45,237 nucleotides of DNA from an uncultured Opitutia bacterium (GCA_903861185.1 CAIOTK010000153.1:1-45237), one strand, 5' to 3'. Counted from the first letter of the stretch, positions 1 to 9,089 are shown. Numbers and translations: made by a program. The notes: generated from the letters alone by a model not told the origin.

Positions 1-1982
1 CAGCGGCGGCGGAGACGCCGGCGAAGGCCGCGGGCCGGGCACGTACCCGGCGGGGCCCCCGCGCGGGTGCGGCGGAGGCGGCTTCGCCTGCCTCGACGCC
101 GGCGGCTGGGGAAATTTCCCGGCCGGTTCAGGATACCCTCTCGTTCCACGAGGCGCCGGCCCCGGTGGCTCCCGCGCCCGCAGCGCCCGTTGCGCCGCTG
201 GCCCCGCCGCCCGCGCCGGAACGCAACGAACGTCCCGAGCGGGGAGAGCAGCCCGAGCGGACGGAGCGCTCTGAGCGATCCGATCAGCCGGAGCAATCGG
301 AACGGGTGGAGCGGGCGGAAAGCCAGTCCATGCCGGCGTCCGAGGCGGCGGCGGAACGCGGGGCAGGGGAGGGAGGCCCGACCGAGGGGGGGCAGTCCGG
401 TGGAGGAGGCTTCGCTGGCGGTGGCGGGCAGGGGGGGCAATTTGACCGCGGTGAGCGCGGCTTTTGGAAGCACGGCAAGCGCAAGCGCGGGCGCCACGGC
501 GGTCCTTGGCAGCCCGGTGGCGGCCATGGTGGCCAGGGCGGCGGACACGGTGGGGGGCATGGAGGCGGCCACGGGGGCGGCCACGGTGGGCGCGAGCAGT
601 TTCCGCCGCAGATGCCGCCGCCCAGTGCGGCGCCGTCCTACGGGGACCTGCCCAATCCGGCGCGCTTCGCGGACGTCGCGGTGTTGGATGCCGAGGCGGC
701 CCAGTTGGATGCGTCTGGGGGCGAGCCGGTGGCGTTGTCCGAGCTGTACGCCTTGAACGCCCACGAGTTGGCCCAGCGGCTGCGCCAAGGGGGCGTCGTC
801 GTCGAGGGTTCGCCCGGGCGGCGGCAGCTGTTGGCCGAATTCTTCCGCCACGCCGCGGCCACGGGCCGGAGCCTGCGGGACGTCGGTCACTTGGACCAGA
901 ATGACCGGGGTTGGTTCATCGTGCACGGGCACGTGAACTACCGGCTATTCCCGGAGAACACCTACCTGCCCGAGTCGCTCGTGCGCCGCTATGGCCTCAA
1001 GCGTGGCCATCGGGTCGAGGTGAGCGCGCAGGCGCCGCGGGACGGGGAGCGCTGCCCTTCGGCGATCCGCGTGGACCGCGTGATGGGGCTGGCACCCGTG
1101 GACATCGCGGCGATCACGCCGTTCGAGGAGTTGGTGCCCTATTATCCCCTCAAGCGGATCTTGCTGGAGGATCCGGAGGTGGTGAAGGACGTGTCGATGC
1201 GGGCGGTGGACATTCTGACGCCGATCGGCTTCGGGCAGCGCGGCCTGATTGTGGCGCCGCCGCGCACCGGCAAGACGATCCTGCTCCAGAACATCGCCAA
1301 CTCGATTTCGGCCAACAGTCCGGACGTGAAGCTGATTTTGCTGCTGATCGACGAGCGGCCGGAGGAGGTCACGGATTTTCGCCGGCACACGCGCGGCGAG
1401 GTGGTGTCGTCCACTTTCGATGAGACTCCGGAGAGTCACGTGCATTGCGCGGAGATGGTGATCGAGATCTGCCGGCGTCGGGTCGAGATGGGGGAGCACG
1501 TCGTGATCCTGCTCGATTCCATTACGCGGTTGGCGCGGGCGTACAACGCGCTCGCGGGCAACGGCGGCAAGACGATGTCGGGTGGCCTCGAGTCGAACGC
1601 CCTGCAGAAGCCCAAGCGGTTCTTCGGTTCGGCGCGCAATATTGAGGGGGGCGGGAGCCTGACCATCATCGCCAGTGCGCTGATCGATACTGGTTCGCGA
1701 ATGGACGAGATTATCTTCGAGGAGTTCAAGGGCACGGGTAACTCCGAGTTGCACCTCGATCGCGGTTTGGTGGAGCGTCGGATCTTCCCGGCGATCAACA
1801 TCGACCGTTCCGGCACCCGCAAGGAGGAGCTGATCTACCACCCGGAGGAGTTGCAGCGCATTTACGGTCTCCGGCGGGCGATGCAGGGCCTGGGGCCCAT
1901 CGAGTCGATGGAGATGCTCATCACGCGGCTGCGGAAGACCAAGTCCAACGCCGAGTTCCTGCTTAGCCTCGCGCCGAAGTAA
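1..1982 (+). CDS. rho: Transcription termination factor Rho (5' end outside window)
   Basis: Hexameric RNA-dependent ATPase/helicase that ends transcription at Rho-dependent sites. The reading frame is open back to the first bases of the window, so the true start lies upstream; an internal GTG at 165 is a poor start because low-complexity coding continues before it. The first ~230 visible residues are Ala/Pro-rich, then Glu/Arg-rich, then Gly-rich with a GGGH repeat (516-590) and a basic HGKRKRGRHGG patch. The Rho core follows: an RNA-binding fold (about 730-1080) and an ATPase domain with Walker A APPRTGKT (about 1254-1277), a LIDERPEEVTDF block, ESNALQKPKRFFGSARN and GTGNSELHLDR. The usual RNP1 GFGFLR-type sequence is replaced by RGWFIVHGH. 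Core identity is very secure; the extension is unusual but such insertions occur in Rho of several phyla. The next gene starts 28 bp downstream. Confidence 0.96.
   Translation, partial: AAAETPAKAAGRARTRRGPRAGAAEAASPASTPAAGEISRPVQDTLSFHEAPAPVAPAPAAPVAPLAPPPAPERNERPERGEQPERTERSERSDQPEQSERVERAESQSMPASEAAAERGAGEGGPTEGGQSGGGGFAGGGGQGGQFDRGERGFWKHGKRKRGRHGGPWQPGGGHGGQGGGHGGGHGGGHGGGHGGREQFPPQMPPPSAAPSYGDLPNPARFADVAVLDAEAAQLDASGGEPVALSELYALNAHELAQRLRQGGVVVEGSPGRRQLLAEFFRHAAATGRSLRDVGHLDQNDRGWFIVHGHVNYRLFPENTYLPESLVRRYGLKRGHRVEVSAQAPRDGERCPSAIRVDRVMGLAPVDIAAITPFEELVPYYPLKRILLEDPEVVKDVSMRAVDILTPIGFGQRGLIVAPPRTGKTILLQNIANSISANSPDVKLILLLIDERPEEVTDFRRHTRGEVVSSTFDETPESHVHCAEMVIEICRRRVEMGEHVVILLDSITRLARAYNALAGNGGKTMSGGLESNALQKPKRFFGSARNIEGGGSLTIIASALIDTGSRMDEIIFEEFKGTGNSELHLDRGLVERRIFPAINIDRSGTRKEELIYHPEELQRIYGLRRAMQGLGPIESMEMLITRLRKTKSNAEFLLSLAPK
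516..590 (+). repeat. GGGH-encoding tandem repeat in rho extension
   Basis: Imperfect 12-bp tandem units of the type GGN-GGN-GGN-CAY encode repeated Gly-Gly-Gly-His. Histidine codons lie at 525, 546, 558, 570 and 582. The reading frame is kept throughout. It is part of the disordered N-terminal region of Rho. Confidence 0.8.
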
Positions 1983-2010
1983 CCTTTCCGCCGAACGTCC
2001 TTTCGCCCCA

Positions 2011-3775
2011 ATGACCCCCACCTCCTCCGGTTCCCCCGCCGCGGCCGCCGATGACTTCATCATCGATCTGGCGCTGGAGCGCGGAGTGCTGCAGCCAGCG
2101 CAGGTGGCGGCGGCGCGGGCGCTGTTGGGCGCTTCCCCGGCGCCGGACGCGGCGGGCCACCCGGCACGCGTGTTGGAGTTGTTGCAGCGGCAAGGGGTGC
2201 TGACCGCGCGGCAAGTGGCGGAGTTGCTGGCGGCTGAGTTCGGTCTGCCGATGGCCCCGGATCTTGCGAACATCCGATTGGGCGCCGATGTGCTCGAGTT
2301 GGTGCCGCGTGCCGTGGCCTCCCGCCACCGGCTGCTGCCGCTGACCAAGGAGAATAATCGGCTGCGGGTCGCGATCGCCGACCCCTTGGACACCGATGGC
2401 ATCGACGCCCTCGGGTATCTCGTGAAGCTGCCCCTCGACTGCGTCGTGGCGACGCCGGAGGACATTGTGGCGGCGATCGACCGGTTTTACGGCAAGGACG
2501 CGAGTTCGATCGACGACCTGCTCAATAAGCTGGCGGAGAACGAGGGCGACGAGGCGGTGGCCCCCGAGGGCGAGGCGGCGCCCGCCGCCGAGGCGGTCGA
2601 GGCGGATGCGCCGATCATCAAGCTGGTGCACCAGCTTATTCTCGAGGCGATCCAGCGCCGCGCGTCCGACATCCACGTTGAGCCGCTGGAGAAGCGTTTC
2701 CGGGTCCGCTACCGCATCGACGGCGTGCTGATCGAGGTGGAGAACCCGCCCAAGCGCCTGCAGATGTCGATCCTCTCGCGCTTGAAGATTATGGCGAACA
2801 TCAGCATCGCCGAGAAGCGCATCCCGCAGGATGGGCGCATCCAGATCGGGGTGGGGGGGCAAGCAGCTCGACCTGCGCGTGTCCTCGCTCCCGACCGTGC
2901 ACGGGGAGAGCATCGTGATGCGTATTTTGGACAAGGAGGGACTGACCCTCGGGTTGCCCGAGTTGGGGTTCTTCAGCGATGATGCCGCCACGTTCGAGCG
3001 GTTGATCGCGCTGCCGGACGGCATTTTGCTGGTGACCGGCCCGACCGGTTCCGGAAAGACGACGACCCTTTACGGCTGCCTGCACTACATCAACAAGCCG
3101 GACCGCAAGATCATCACGGTCGAGGACCCGGTGGAGTACCAGTTGAACGGCATCAACCAGGTGCCCGTGCGGCACGATGTGGGGATGACCTTTGCGGCGG
3201 CCTTGCGGGCGATGCTTCGGCAGGCGCCGAACGTCGTGATGGTGGGCGAGATTCGCGATTTGGAGACGGCGGAGATTGCGATCAATGCCTCGCTGACGGG
3301 GCATATGGTGTTCTCGACCCTGCACACTAACGACGCGCCGGGGGCGGTGACCCGCTTGATCGACATCGGCGTGAAGCCGTTCCTCGTTTCCACTTCGTTG
3401 CGGGCGGTGATGGCCCAGCGCCTAGTCCGGAAGATCTGCCGTCATTGTAAGCGTGCGGTGACCCCCGATGCGCGGGAGCTGCGGGCGCTGAACATTAGTC
3501 CGGCGCAGGCGGAGCACGCGACTTTTGCGCAGGGGGAGGGTTGCGGGCAGTGCAACTCCACCGGCTACCGCGGTCGGATGGGCATCTTTGAGATCCTAGT
3601 GGTGAACGATGAGCTGCAGAAGATGATCTACGCCAATGTCGGGACCCAGCGCCTGCGCGAGCGGGCGCGGGCGCTCGGGATGCGGACGATGCGCGAGGAC
3701 GGCGCGCGCAAGGTCACCGGGGGCCTCACCACGATCGAGGAGGTTGTGTCCATCACCGTCGGCGATTCCACCTGA
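2011..3775 (+). pseudogene. GspE/PilB-family secretion ATPase, interrupted by +1 frameshift
   Basis: Hexameric ATPase of the type IV pilus/type II secretion assembly family. Frame 1 from ATG 2011 gives the N-terminal MshEN-like domain and the N2 domain up to [12 protein letters not shown]. The protein then continues in frame 2 with [17 protein letters not shown] to a stop at 3773-3775. The break is in a run of seven G at 2853-2859; six G would restore one protein of about 587 residues, normal for PilB/GspE. The second part has Walker [11 protein letters not shown] (about 3034-3063), VEDPVEY, Walker B GEIRDLET, the His box STLHTNDA and a zinc site CRHC...CGQC. The usual LRQDPD sequence reads LRQAPN. 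Start choice: first ATG, 28 bp after rho, with no Shine-Dalgarno. It could be a sequencing indel in an intact gene, a phase-variable tract or a recent pseudogene; the sequence alone cannot decide. Confidence 0.85.
2853..2859 (+). other. G7 homopolymer at the frameshift point
   Basis: Seven consecutive G where six would keep the GspE/PilB frame (gtg ggg ggc aag). The two halves of the protein join exactly here. Confidence 0.85.
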
Positions 3776-3788
3776 GCCTCATCCCGCG

Positions 3789-4871
3789 ATGAAGTACGAG
3801 ATGAACGATCTTCTGGACCTGATGGTGGAGCAGGGGGCCTCCGACCTGCACCTCAGCGTCGGCCAGCCGCCGGTGCTCCGGGTCCACGGTGCGATGACGC
3901 CGATCGACGGGCCGGCGCTGACCCCGGCGGACACTGAACGGCTGATGCAGGCGATCACGCCCGAGGCGCACCTGAGCGCGGTGCGGATGCAGGGGGGCGC
4001 GGACTTCGGCTTGGCTTTTGGCGAGCAGGCGCGCTTCCGCGTCTCCGCGTTACGCGCGAAGGGCAATTACGGCCTCGTCCTTCGGCAGATCCCCAACCGG
4101 CTCCTCTCGCTGCGCGAGGTCGGCCTGCCGGACAAGGTCCGGGAGCTGCTCCACCGCCCCCGTGGGCTGATCCTCGTGACCGGGCCGACGGGCTCGGGCA
4201 AGTCGACGACGCTGGCGGCGATGATCAACTACATCAACGAGCAGCGTGACGGCCACATCATCACCATTGAGGATCCGATCGAGTTCCATCACCCGCATAA
4301 GCGGTGCCTCGTGACTCAGCGGGAGGTGCACACCGACGTGCCCGGCTTCGCGGAGGCCATCCGGCGTGGGCTGCGCCAGGATCCCGATGTGATCTTGGTG
4401 GGCGAAATGCGGGATCTGGAGACGATCGAGGCCGCTATTACTGCGGCCGAGACTGGTCACTTGGTGCTCGGTACCCTGCACACCAATAGTGCCGCGAAGA
4501 CCATTGATCGCATTGTGGACGCGTTCCCGGCGCAAACGAAGGAGATGGTCCGCACGCAGCTCTCCTCCTCGCTGGTGGCGGTGATCTCCCAGGTGCTGTG
4601 CCGGAAGGTGGGGGGGGGCCGAGTCCCGGCGTTTGAGATTATGATCAACACGACGTCGATCGCCGCGTTGATTCGGGACAACAAGGCCTTCCGCATCCCG
4701 TCCGACATCCAGACTGGGGCGAGCTTAGGGATGATTACGCTCGACAACCACCTGACCGCGTTGGTCCAGCGGGGGCAGGTCCGCGCGGAAGACGCGATCG
4801 ATCTCGCGCAGGACCCGCAGTTGATGCGGGAGAAGCTGCTGCCCGGTGGCGGGCGGCCCCGGACCCTTTGA
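3789..4871 (+). CDS. pilT: Type IV pilus retraction ATPase PilT
   Basis: Hexameric cytoplasmic ATPase that powers pilus depolymerisation (twitching, DNA uptake). The 360-residue length is typical of PilT. The start is ATG 3789 ([23 protein letters not shown]), 13 bp after the preceding stop; the opening matches the PilT PAS-like N-domain, so longer upstream readings are rejected. Seen in order: Walker [10 protein letters not shown] (about 4183-4209), an Asp box [29 protein letters not shown], the PilT-type [17 protein letters not shown] and QVLCRK. It lies between two PilB-type ATPases and just before pilC, which gives an extension/retraction motor set. A run of nine G near 4610-4618 is in frame here. 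Confidence 0.95.
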   Translation: MKYEMNDLLDLMVEQGASDLHLSVGQPPVLRVHGAMTPIDGPALTPADTERLMQAITPEAHLSAVRMQGGADFGLAFGEQARFRVSALRAKGNYGLVLRQIPNRLLSLREVGLPDKVRELLHRPRGLILVTGPTGSGKSTTLAAMINYINEQRDGHIITIEDPIEFHHPHKRCLVTQREVHTDVPGFAEAIRRGLRQDPDVILVGEMRDLETIEAAITAAETGHLVLGTLHTNSAAKTIDRIVDAFPAQTKEMVRTQLSSSLVAVISQVLCRKVGGGRVPAFEIMINTTSIAALIRDNKAFRIPSDIQTGASLGMITLDNHLTALVQRGQVRAEDAIDLAQDPQLMREKLLPGGGRPRTL

Positions 4872-4875
4872 CCCC

Positions 4876-6573
4876 ATGTTCGCGTCTCACAGCCCGGCGA
4901 TCTACGACTTCCTGAAGGAGCACCGGCTTGTCCCGCCGGCCCAACTGGACGAGCTCAACGAGGAGCACAAGGCCACGGGCAAGCCGCTGGCCGACGTGGT
5001 GGTGGACCTCGGCCTGCTGGAGAAGGAGGACCTGCTACGCCGCATCGCCGACCAGTTGGGCTACGATTACGTGGCCGAGTTGCCGGCGCAGTTTCCCGGT
5101 GACGCGATCGCGGCGCTGACGGGTCGGCTTGCGCGTGACTACGGGGTGATGCCGCTGCGGGCCGACGAGCGCACGATCGACCTGCTGGTTGCCGATCCCT
5201 TCAATACGCAGGCGGTGAGCGATTTGTCCTTCGCGCTCGACCGGAGCGTGCGGCTGCACTTCGCGGATCCGGACAAGGTGGAGGTGCAGATCCGGCAGCA
5301 TTACGGCGAGGAGGAGGACACCATCGACGACGTCCTGCAGGAGATTAGCACCGGCAAGGTGGCGGCGGAGGCGGGATCGCGGGAGGTTTCGGAGCGGGAC
5401 TTGGAGTCGATGGCGGAGCAGACCCCCATCATCAAGTTCGTCAATTTGGTCATCGGCCAAGCGATCCGGGACAAAGCGAGCGACATCCATTTCGAGCCCT
5501 TCGAGCACGAGTTTAAGATCCGCTACCGCATCGACGGTGCGCTGTACGAGATGGCGCCGCCTCCGCGGCAGCTGGCGGTGCCGATCGTCTCGCGCGTGAA
5601 GGTGCTCGCTAGCTTGAACATCGCGGAGCGGCGGCTTCCGCAGGACGGGCGGATCAAGATCAATATTGGCGGGCGGCCGGTGGATCTGCGTGTCTCCACC
5701 TTGCCGACCCAGTTCGGGGAGAGCGTGGTGCTGCGGGTGCTCGACCAGTCGGCCGTCCGGCTCGACATCGGCCAGCTGGGGATGTCACCGGAGGTGCTGG
5801 AGGGTATTCACGAGATCGTGCGGCGCCCGAACGGCATTTTTATTGTCACGGGTCCTACCGGCTCCGGTAAGACCACCACCCTGTACAGTGCCCTGCGGCT
5901 GGTGAACACCGTCGACCTCAAGATCCTGACGGCGGAGGATCCGGTGGAGTACGAGATCGAGGGCATTATGCAGGTGCCGGTGAACGCCCTCGTGGGGCTG
6001 ACTTTCGCGGCGGCGCTACGTTCGTTTCTCCGGCAGGATCCGGACGTGATCATGGTCGGAGAGATTCGTGACCTCGAGACGGCGCAGATCTCCATCCAGG
6101 CGTCGCTGACGGGCCATCTCGTGCTTTCGACGCTCCACACCAACGATGCGGCGGGGGCGGTGACCCGGCTCGTTGATATGGGCGTCGAGTCTTTCCTGAT
6201 TGCGGCGAGCCTCGAGGCCGTTCTCGCGCAGCGCCTCGTGCGCCGGATCTGTAAGCAGTGCCATTCGACCTATGTCCCGACCGCCGAGGTCCTCAGCCAG
6301 CTTGGGGTGGGGCGCGACGTGGTGGGCGATCGGCCCTTCTCCTACGGCAAGGGATGCCCGACGTGCAGCCAGTCCGGCTACAAGGGGCGCCTTGGCATCT
6401 ACGAATGGCTCCGGATGACCGAGGCGCTGCGCGATATGGTGACCCGGAAGGCGCCGACGCTGGAGCTGAAGCAGAAGGCGATCGAGCAGGGGATGCGGAC
6501 GATCCGGGAGGATGGGTTGCGTTCGATTCTCGACGGCCACACCACCTTGGAAGAGGTGATCAAGTACACCTGA
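4876..6573 (+). CDS. pilB: Type IV pilus assembly ATPase PilB (GspE family)
   Basis: Cytoplasmic hexameric ATPase for pilus extension. ATG 4876 gives 565 residues, the normal length; an upstream GTG at 4846 lies inside pilT and is less likely. An MshEN-like N-terminal domain covers residues ~1-150 (FLKEHRLVPPAQLDEL...). An N2 domain follows (SDIHFEPFEHEFKIRYRIDG). Then come Walker [11 protein letters not shown] (~residue 326), [44 protein letters not shown] and a zinc module CKQC...CPTC. All key residues are intact, unlike the paralogue at 2011-3775. It starts 4 bp after pilT and pilC follows 13 bp downstream, so these are one operon. It is most likely the working extension ATPase. Confidence 0.95.
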   Translation: MFASHSPAIYDFLKEHRLVPPAQLDELNEEHKATGKPLADVVVDLGLLEKEDLLRRIADQLGYDYVAELPAQFPGDAIAALTGRLARDYGVMPLRADERTIDLLVADPFNTQAVSDLSFALDRSVRLHFADPDKVEVQIRQHYGEEEDTIDDVLQEISTGKVAAEAGSREVSERDLESMAEQTPIIKFVNLVIGQAIRDKASDIHFEPFEHEFKIRYRIDGALYEMAPPPRQLAVPIVSRVKVLASLNIAERRLPQDGRIKINIGGRPVDLRVSTLPTQFGESVVLRVLDQSAVRLDIGQLGMSPEVLEGIHEIVRRPNGIFIVTGPTGSGKTTTLYSALRLVNTVDLKILTAEDPVEYEIEGIMQVPVNALVGLTFAAALRSFLRQDPDVIMVGEIRDLETAQISIQASLTGHLVLSTLHTNDAAGAVTRLVDMGVESFLIAASLEAVLAQRLVRRICKQCHSTYVPTAEVLSQLGVGRDVVGDRPFSYGKGCPTCSQSGYKGRLGIYEWLRMTEALRDMVTRKAPTLELKQKAIEQGMRTIREDGLRSILDGHTTLEEVIKYT

Positions 6574-6586
6574 ACCCCGTTCTGTT

Positions 6587-7774
6587 ATGGCCAAGCTTTC
6601 TGTCCGCGCCCCCGCCGCCCCTGCCCCGGCCACCGTACCCGCCAAGCCGCCGGCGCGAGGTCCGAAGATCGCCCTGCCGGCCGCGGGCGGGCCGGCGCCG
6701 GCGCGCCGGCGCAACCTCACCTTTGGCCGTCCGGTCAACGAGAAGGGCCTGACGGTCTTCACCCGGCAATTGGCGACCCTGGTGAAGGCGGGGATGCCGA
6801 TGATGCGTGGCCTAGAGGTGTTGGCCCGCCAAGAGAAACGGCCGGCGTTCCGCCAGGTGATCGAGGACCTCGCCGACACCATCCGCTCGGGTGGGAACTT
6901 TTCGGACGGTCTCGCGGCCCACCCGAAGACCTTCGACCGGCTCTACGTGAATATGGTGCGGGCGGGTGAGGCGGGCGGCGTGATGGACACTGTGCTGGAC
7001 CGCCTTTCGGTCTTTATGGAGAAGGCGGTCAAGATCCGCTCCAAGGTGACCTCGGCGATGGTTTACCCGTCGATCATCAGCGTGGTCGCTGGCGGCATTA
7101 TGACCGTGCTGATGGTGTTCGTGGTGCCCAAGTTCCAGGAGGTCTTCTTCACGATGCTGAAGGGCAAGCCGCTGCCGTGGCTGACCTCGGTGGTCGTGGC
7201 GGTCGCCAACGTGATGCGGGAAAATCTGCTCGGGGTGATTCTGACCCTATCGGTGGGCGGCACCGCTTTCTGGCTGTTCAAGCGCTCCCGGTTTGGCACG
7301 CGGGTCCTGCACTGGATCGTGCTCCGCGTGCCGGTGCTCGGTGACCTGTTGCTCAAAGCGGCCATCGCGCGCTTCACCCGCACCTTTGGCACCCTACTGG
7401 CTTCGGGCGTGCCGATTCTGCAGGCCCTCACCATCACCCGCGAGACCAGCGGCAACGTGCACATCTCGGATGCGATCAATGTGGTGCACGACCGGGTGAA
7501 GGAGGGGGACAACGTGGCCAAGCCGCTCGAATCCACCAAGATTTTCCCCGGGATGGTCACCAGTATGATCGAGGTGGGCGAGGAGACCGGGGCGCTACCG
7601 GATATGCTGACCCGGATCGCGGATAACTACGATGAGGAGGTGGACAACGCGGTGGCGGCGCTGACCTCCATTATTGAGCCGGTGATGATCGTTTTTATGG
7701 CGGTTGGGGTAGGTATTATCGTGATCGCGATGTTTCTGCCGATGATTGAGCTGATCAAGACCCTGAGCGCCTGA
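6587..7774 (+). CDS. pilC: Type IV pilus inner-membrane platform protein PilC
   Basis: Polytopic GspF/PilC-family platform protein that couples the PilB/PilT motors to pilin polymerisation. It has 395 residues. The first ~45 are Ala/Pro-rich and cytoplasmic; then come two T2SSF domains starting near FTRQLATLVKAGMPMM and FTRTFGTLLASGVPILQAL, the classic internal duplication. Hydrophobic segments lie near residues 165-190, 215-235 and 370-393, including the C-terminal MIVFMAVGVGIIVIAMFLPM. The start is ATG 6587, 13 bp after pilB, with no Shine-Dalgarno. Pilin genes, PilM-Q and the prepilin peptidase are not in the window. Confidence 0.95.
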   Translation: MAKLSVRAPAAPAPATVPAKPPARGPKIALPAAGGPAPARRRNLTFGRPVNEKGLTVFTRQLATLVKAGMPMMRGLEVLARQEKRPAFRQVIEDLADTIRSGGNFSDGLAAHPKTFDRLYVNMVRAGEAGGVMDTVLDRLSVFMEKAVKIRSKVTSAMVYPSIISVVAGGIMTVLMVFVVPKFQEVFFTMLKGKPLPWLTSVVVAVANVMRENLLGVILTLSVGGTAFWLFKRSRFGTRVLHWIVLRVPVLGDLLLKAAIARFTRTFGTLLASGVPILQALTITRETSGNVHISDAINVVHDRVKEGDNVAKPLESTKIFPGMVTSMIEVGEETGALPDMLTRIADNYDEEVDNAVAALTSIIEPVMIVFMAVGVGIIVIAMFLPMIELIKTLSA

Positions 7775-7779
7775 GCCCG

Positions 7780-8616
7780 ATGAAGTACGCGATCTGCAAT
7801 GAGATCTTCCAAGGGTGGCGGCTGGAGGACGTGTTCGCGCATTGTGCGCGCTTAGGCTACCACGGCGTGGAGATCGCGCCGTTTACCCTCGCGCGGGATG
7901 TGCGGCAGATCCCGGCGGCCGAGCGGGCGCGGATTCGCGCGGCGGCGGCCGCGGCGGGCATCGAGATCTCCGGCATCCATTGGGTGCTGGTGCAAACCGA
8001 GGGCCTGCACCTGACGTCGCCCGACGCGGCGACGCGGGCGCGCACCGCGGATTACTTTCGGGAGTTGGTGGCCTTTGGCGCCGACTTGGGGGCTCCGGTG
8101 ATGGTGGTTGGGTCGCCCAAGCAGCGGAGCCTCGGTGCGGACGTGACGCCGGAGCAGGGCTGGCGTTGGGCGCAGGAGGTATTCCGCCCCGCGACGCGCC
8201 TCGCGGAGGAGCGCGGGTTCACGATCTGCTTGGAGCCGTTGCCGGCTGAGGACACCAATTTCATCAACACGGCGGCCGAGGCGGTGCGGTTCGCGCGGGA
8301 GATGGATTCCCCCGCGTTCCGGGTCATCTTGGATGTCCGGGCGATGAGCCACGAGGCGTTGCCGGTGGCGGACATCCTGCGGGCTTCGCGGGGCCAGTTC
8401 GCGCACCTGCACGCGAACGACCGGAACCTGAAGGGCCCGGGGTTTGGCGAGACCGATTACGTTCCGATCGCCGCGGCGCTACGGGAGACCGGCTATGACG
8501 GCACCGTGTCGGTGGAGGTTTTTACCTTTGAGGAGGGGCCGGAGGCGATCGCGGCGCGCAGCCTCGAGCATCTGCGGCGGCACCTTGGGCCGGGTCAGGG
8601 CGCGGGCGGCAGGTAG
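7780..8616 (+). CDS. Hydroxypyruvate isomerase-like/sugar epimerase TIM barrel
   Basis: Member of the AP-endonuclease-2/xylose isomerase-like TIM-barrel superfamily (278 residues), which contains sugar and sugar-acid isomerases and epimerases. The N-terminus is MKYAICNEIFQGWRLEDVF. Candidate metal ligands lie in the barrel strands: CLEPLP (Glu), VILDVRAM (Asp), FAHLHANDRN (His and Asp) and a late VSVEVF (Glu), a pattern usual for this fold. Its substrate cannot be read from the sequence. It starts 5 bp after pilC, probably co-transcribed by proximity only. Its last 22 bp overlap the end of convergent coaD. Confidence 0.8.
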   Translation: MKYAICNEIFQGWRLEDVFAHCARLGYHGVEIAPFTLARDVRQIPAAERARIRAAAAAAGIEISGIHWVLVQTEGLHLTSPDAATRARTADYFRELVAFGADLGAPVMVVGSPKQRSLGADVTPEQGWRWAQEVFRPATRLAEERGFTICLEPLPAEDTNFINTAAEAVRFAREMDSPAFRVILDVRAMSHEALPVADILRASRGQFAHLHANDRNLKGPGFGETDYVPIAAALRETGYDGTVSVEVFTFEEGPEAIAARSLEHLRRHLGPGQGAGGR

Positions 8617-9089
8617 GCTTGCCGGAGCGCGGCGGCGACGTTGGGCGGTACGAACTTCTGCACATCGCCCCCGAAGCGGGCTACTTGTTTGACCAGCGAG
8701 GAGCTGGTGTAGCTGAACTCTTCATTGGGCATGACGAAGAGCGTTTCGAGGCGCGGTTGCAGGTGGCGGTTCATCAGCGCCATATTGAACTCGAATTCGA
8801 AGTCGGACAGGGCGCGCAGGCCGCGGATGATCGCATCTGCCTGATTGGCCATACAGAACTCGACCAGCAGGCCATTAAAGGTGGTGACCGTGACGTTGGG
8901 CAGCGCGGCTAAGTTGGGCACGATCATTTCCATCCGCTGTTCCGCAGTAAAGAGGGGCGACTTCCCGGCGGCTCCGCCGACGGCGATGGCGACCGTGACC
9001 CGGTCGAACAGCCGGGCGGCTCGGGAGAGCACATCGAGGTGGCCGTAGGTGATCGGGTCGAAGGTGCCGGGGTAGATGCAGTGGCGCAT
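8595..9089 (-). CDS. coaD: Phosphopantetheine adenylyltransferase
   Basis: Transfers AMP from ATP to 4'-phosphopantetheine, the penultimate step of coenzyme A synthesis. At 164 residues it is normal for CoaD. The nucleotidyltransferase signature is YPGTFDPITYGHLD (T14, G16, H17), followed by the substrate-binding block RGLRALSDFEFEFNMALMN and the C-terminal EEFSYTSSSLVKQVARFGGDV. The start ATG (9087-9089) is preceded by a C-rich stretch with no Shine-Dalgarno. It lies 37 bp downstream of the D,D-carboxypeptidase on the same strand, so the two may share a transcript. Its 3' end overlaps the convergent TIM-barrel gene by 22 bp. Confidence 0.97.
   Translation of the reverse strand: MRHCIYPGTFDPITYGHLDVLSRAARLFDRVTVAIAVGGAAGKSPLFTAEQRMEMIVPNLAALPNVTVTTFNGLLVEFCMANQADAIIRGLRALSDFEFEFNMALMNRHLQPRLETLFVMPNEEFSYTSSSLVKQVARFGGDVQKFVPPNVAAALRQAYLPPAP

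Noticed and set aside
516-590. Tandem repeat as a CRISPR array
   Set aside because: Units are 12 bp with no spacers and encode GGGH in the rho frame.
165-1982. GTG at 165 as the start of rho
   Set aside because: The same frame is open and of the same composition back to base 3, so the gene most likely begins before the window.
945-2465. Long open frame on the minus strand (506 codons) opposite rho and the first ATPase
   Set aside because: It lies wholly antisense to strongly conserved coding sequence, has no recognisable motif and reflects the GC-rich codon pattern.
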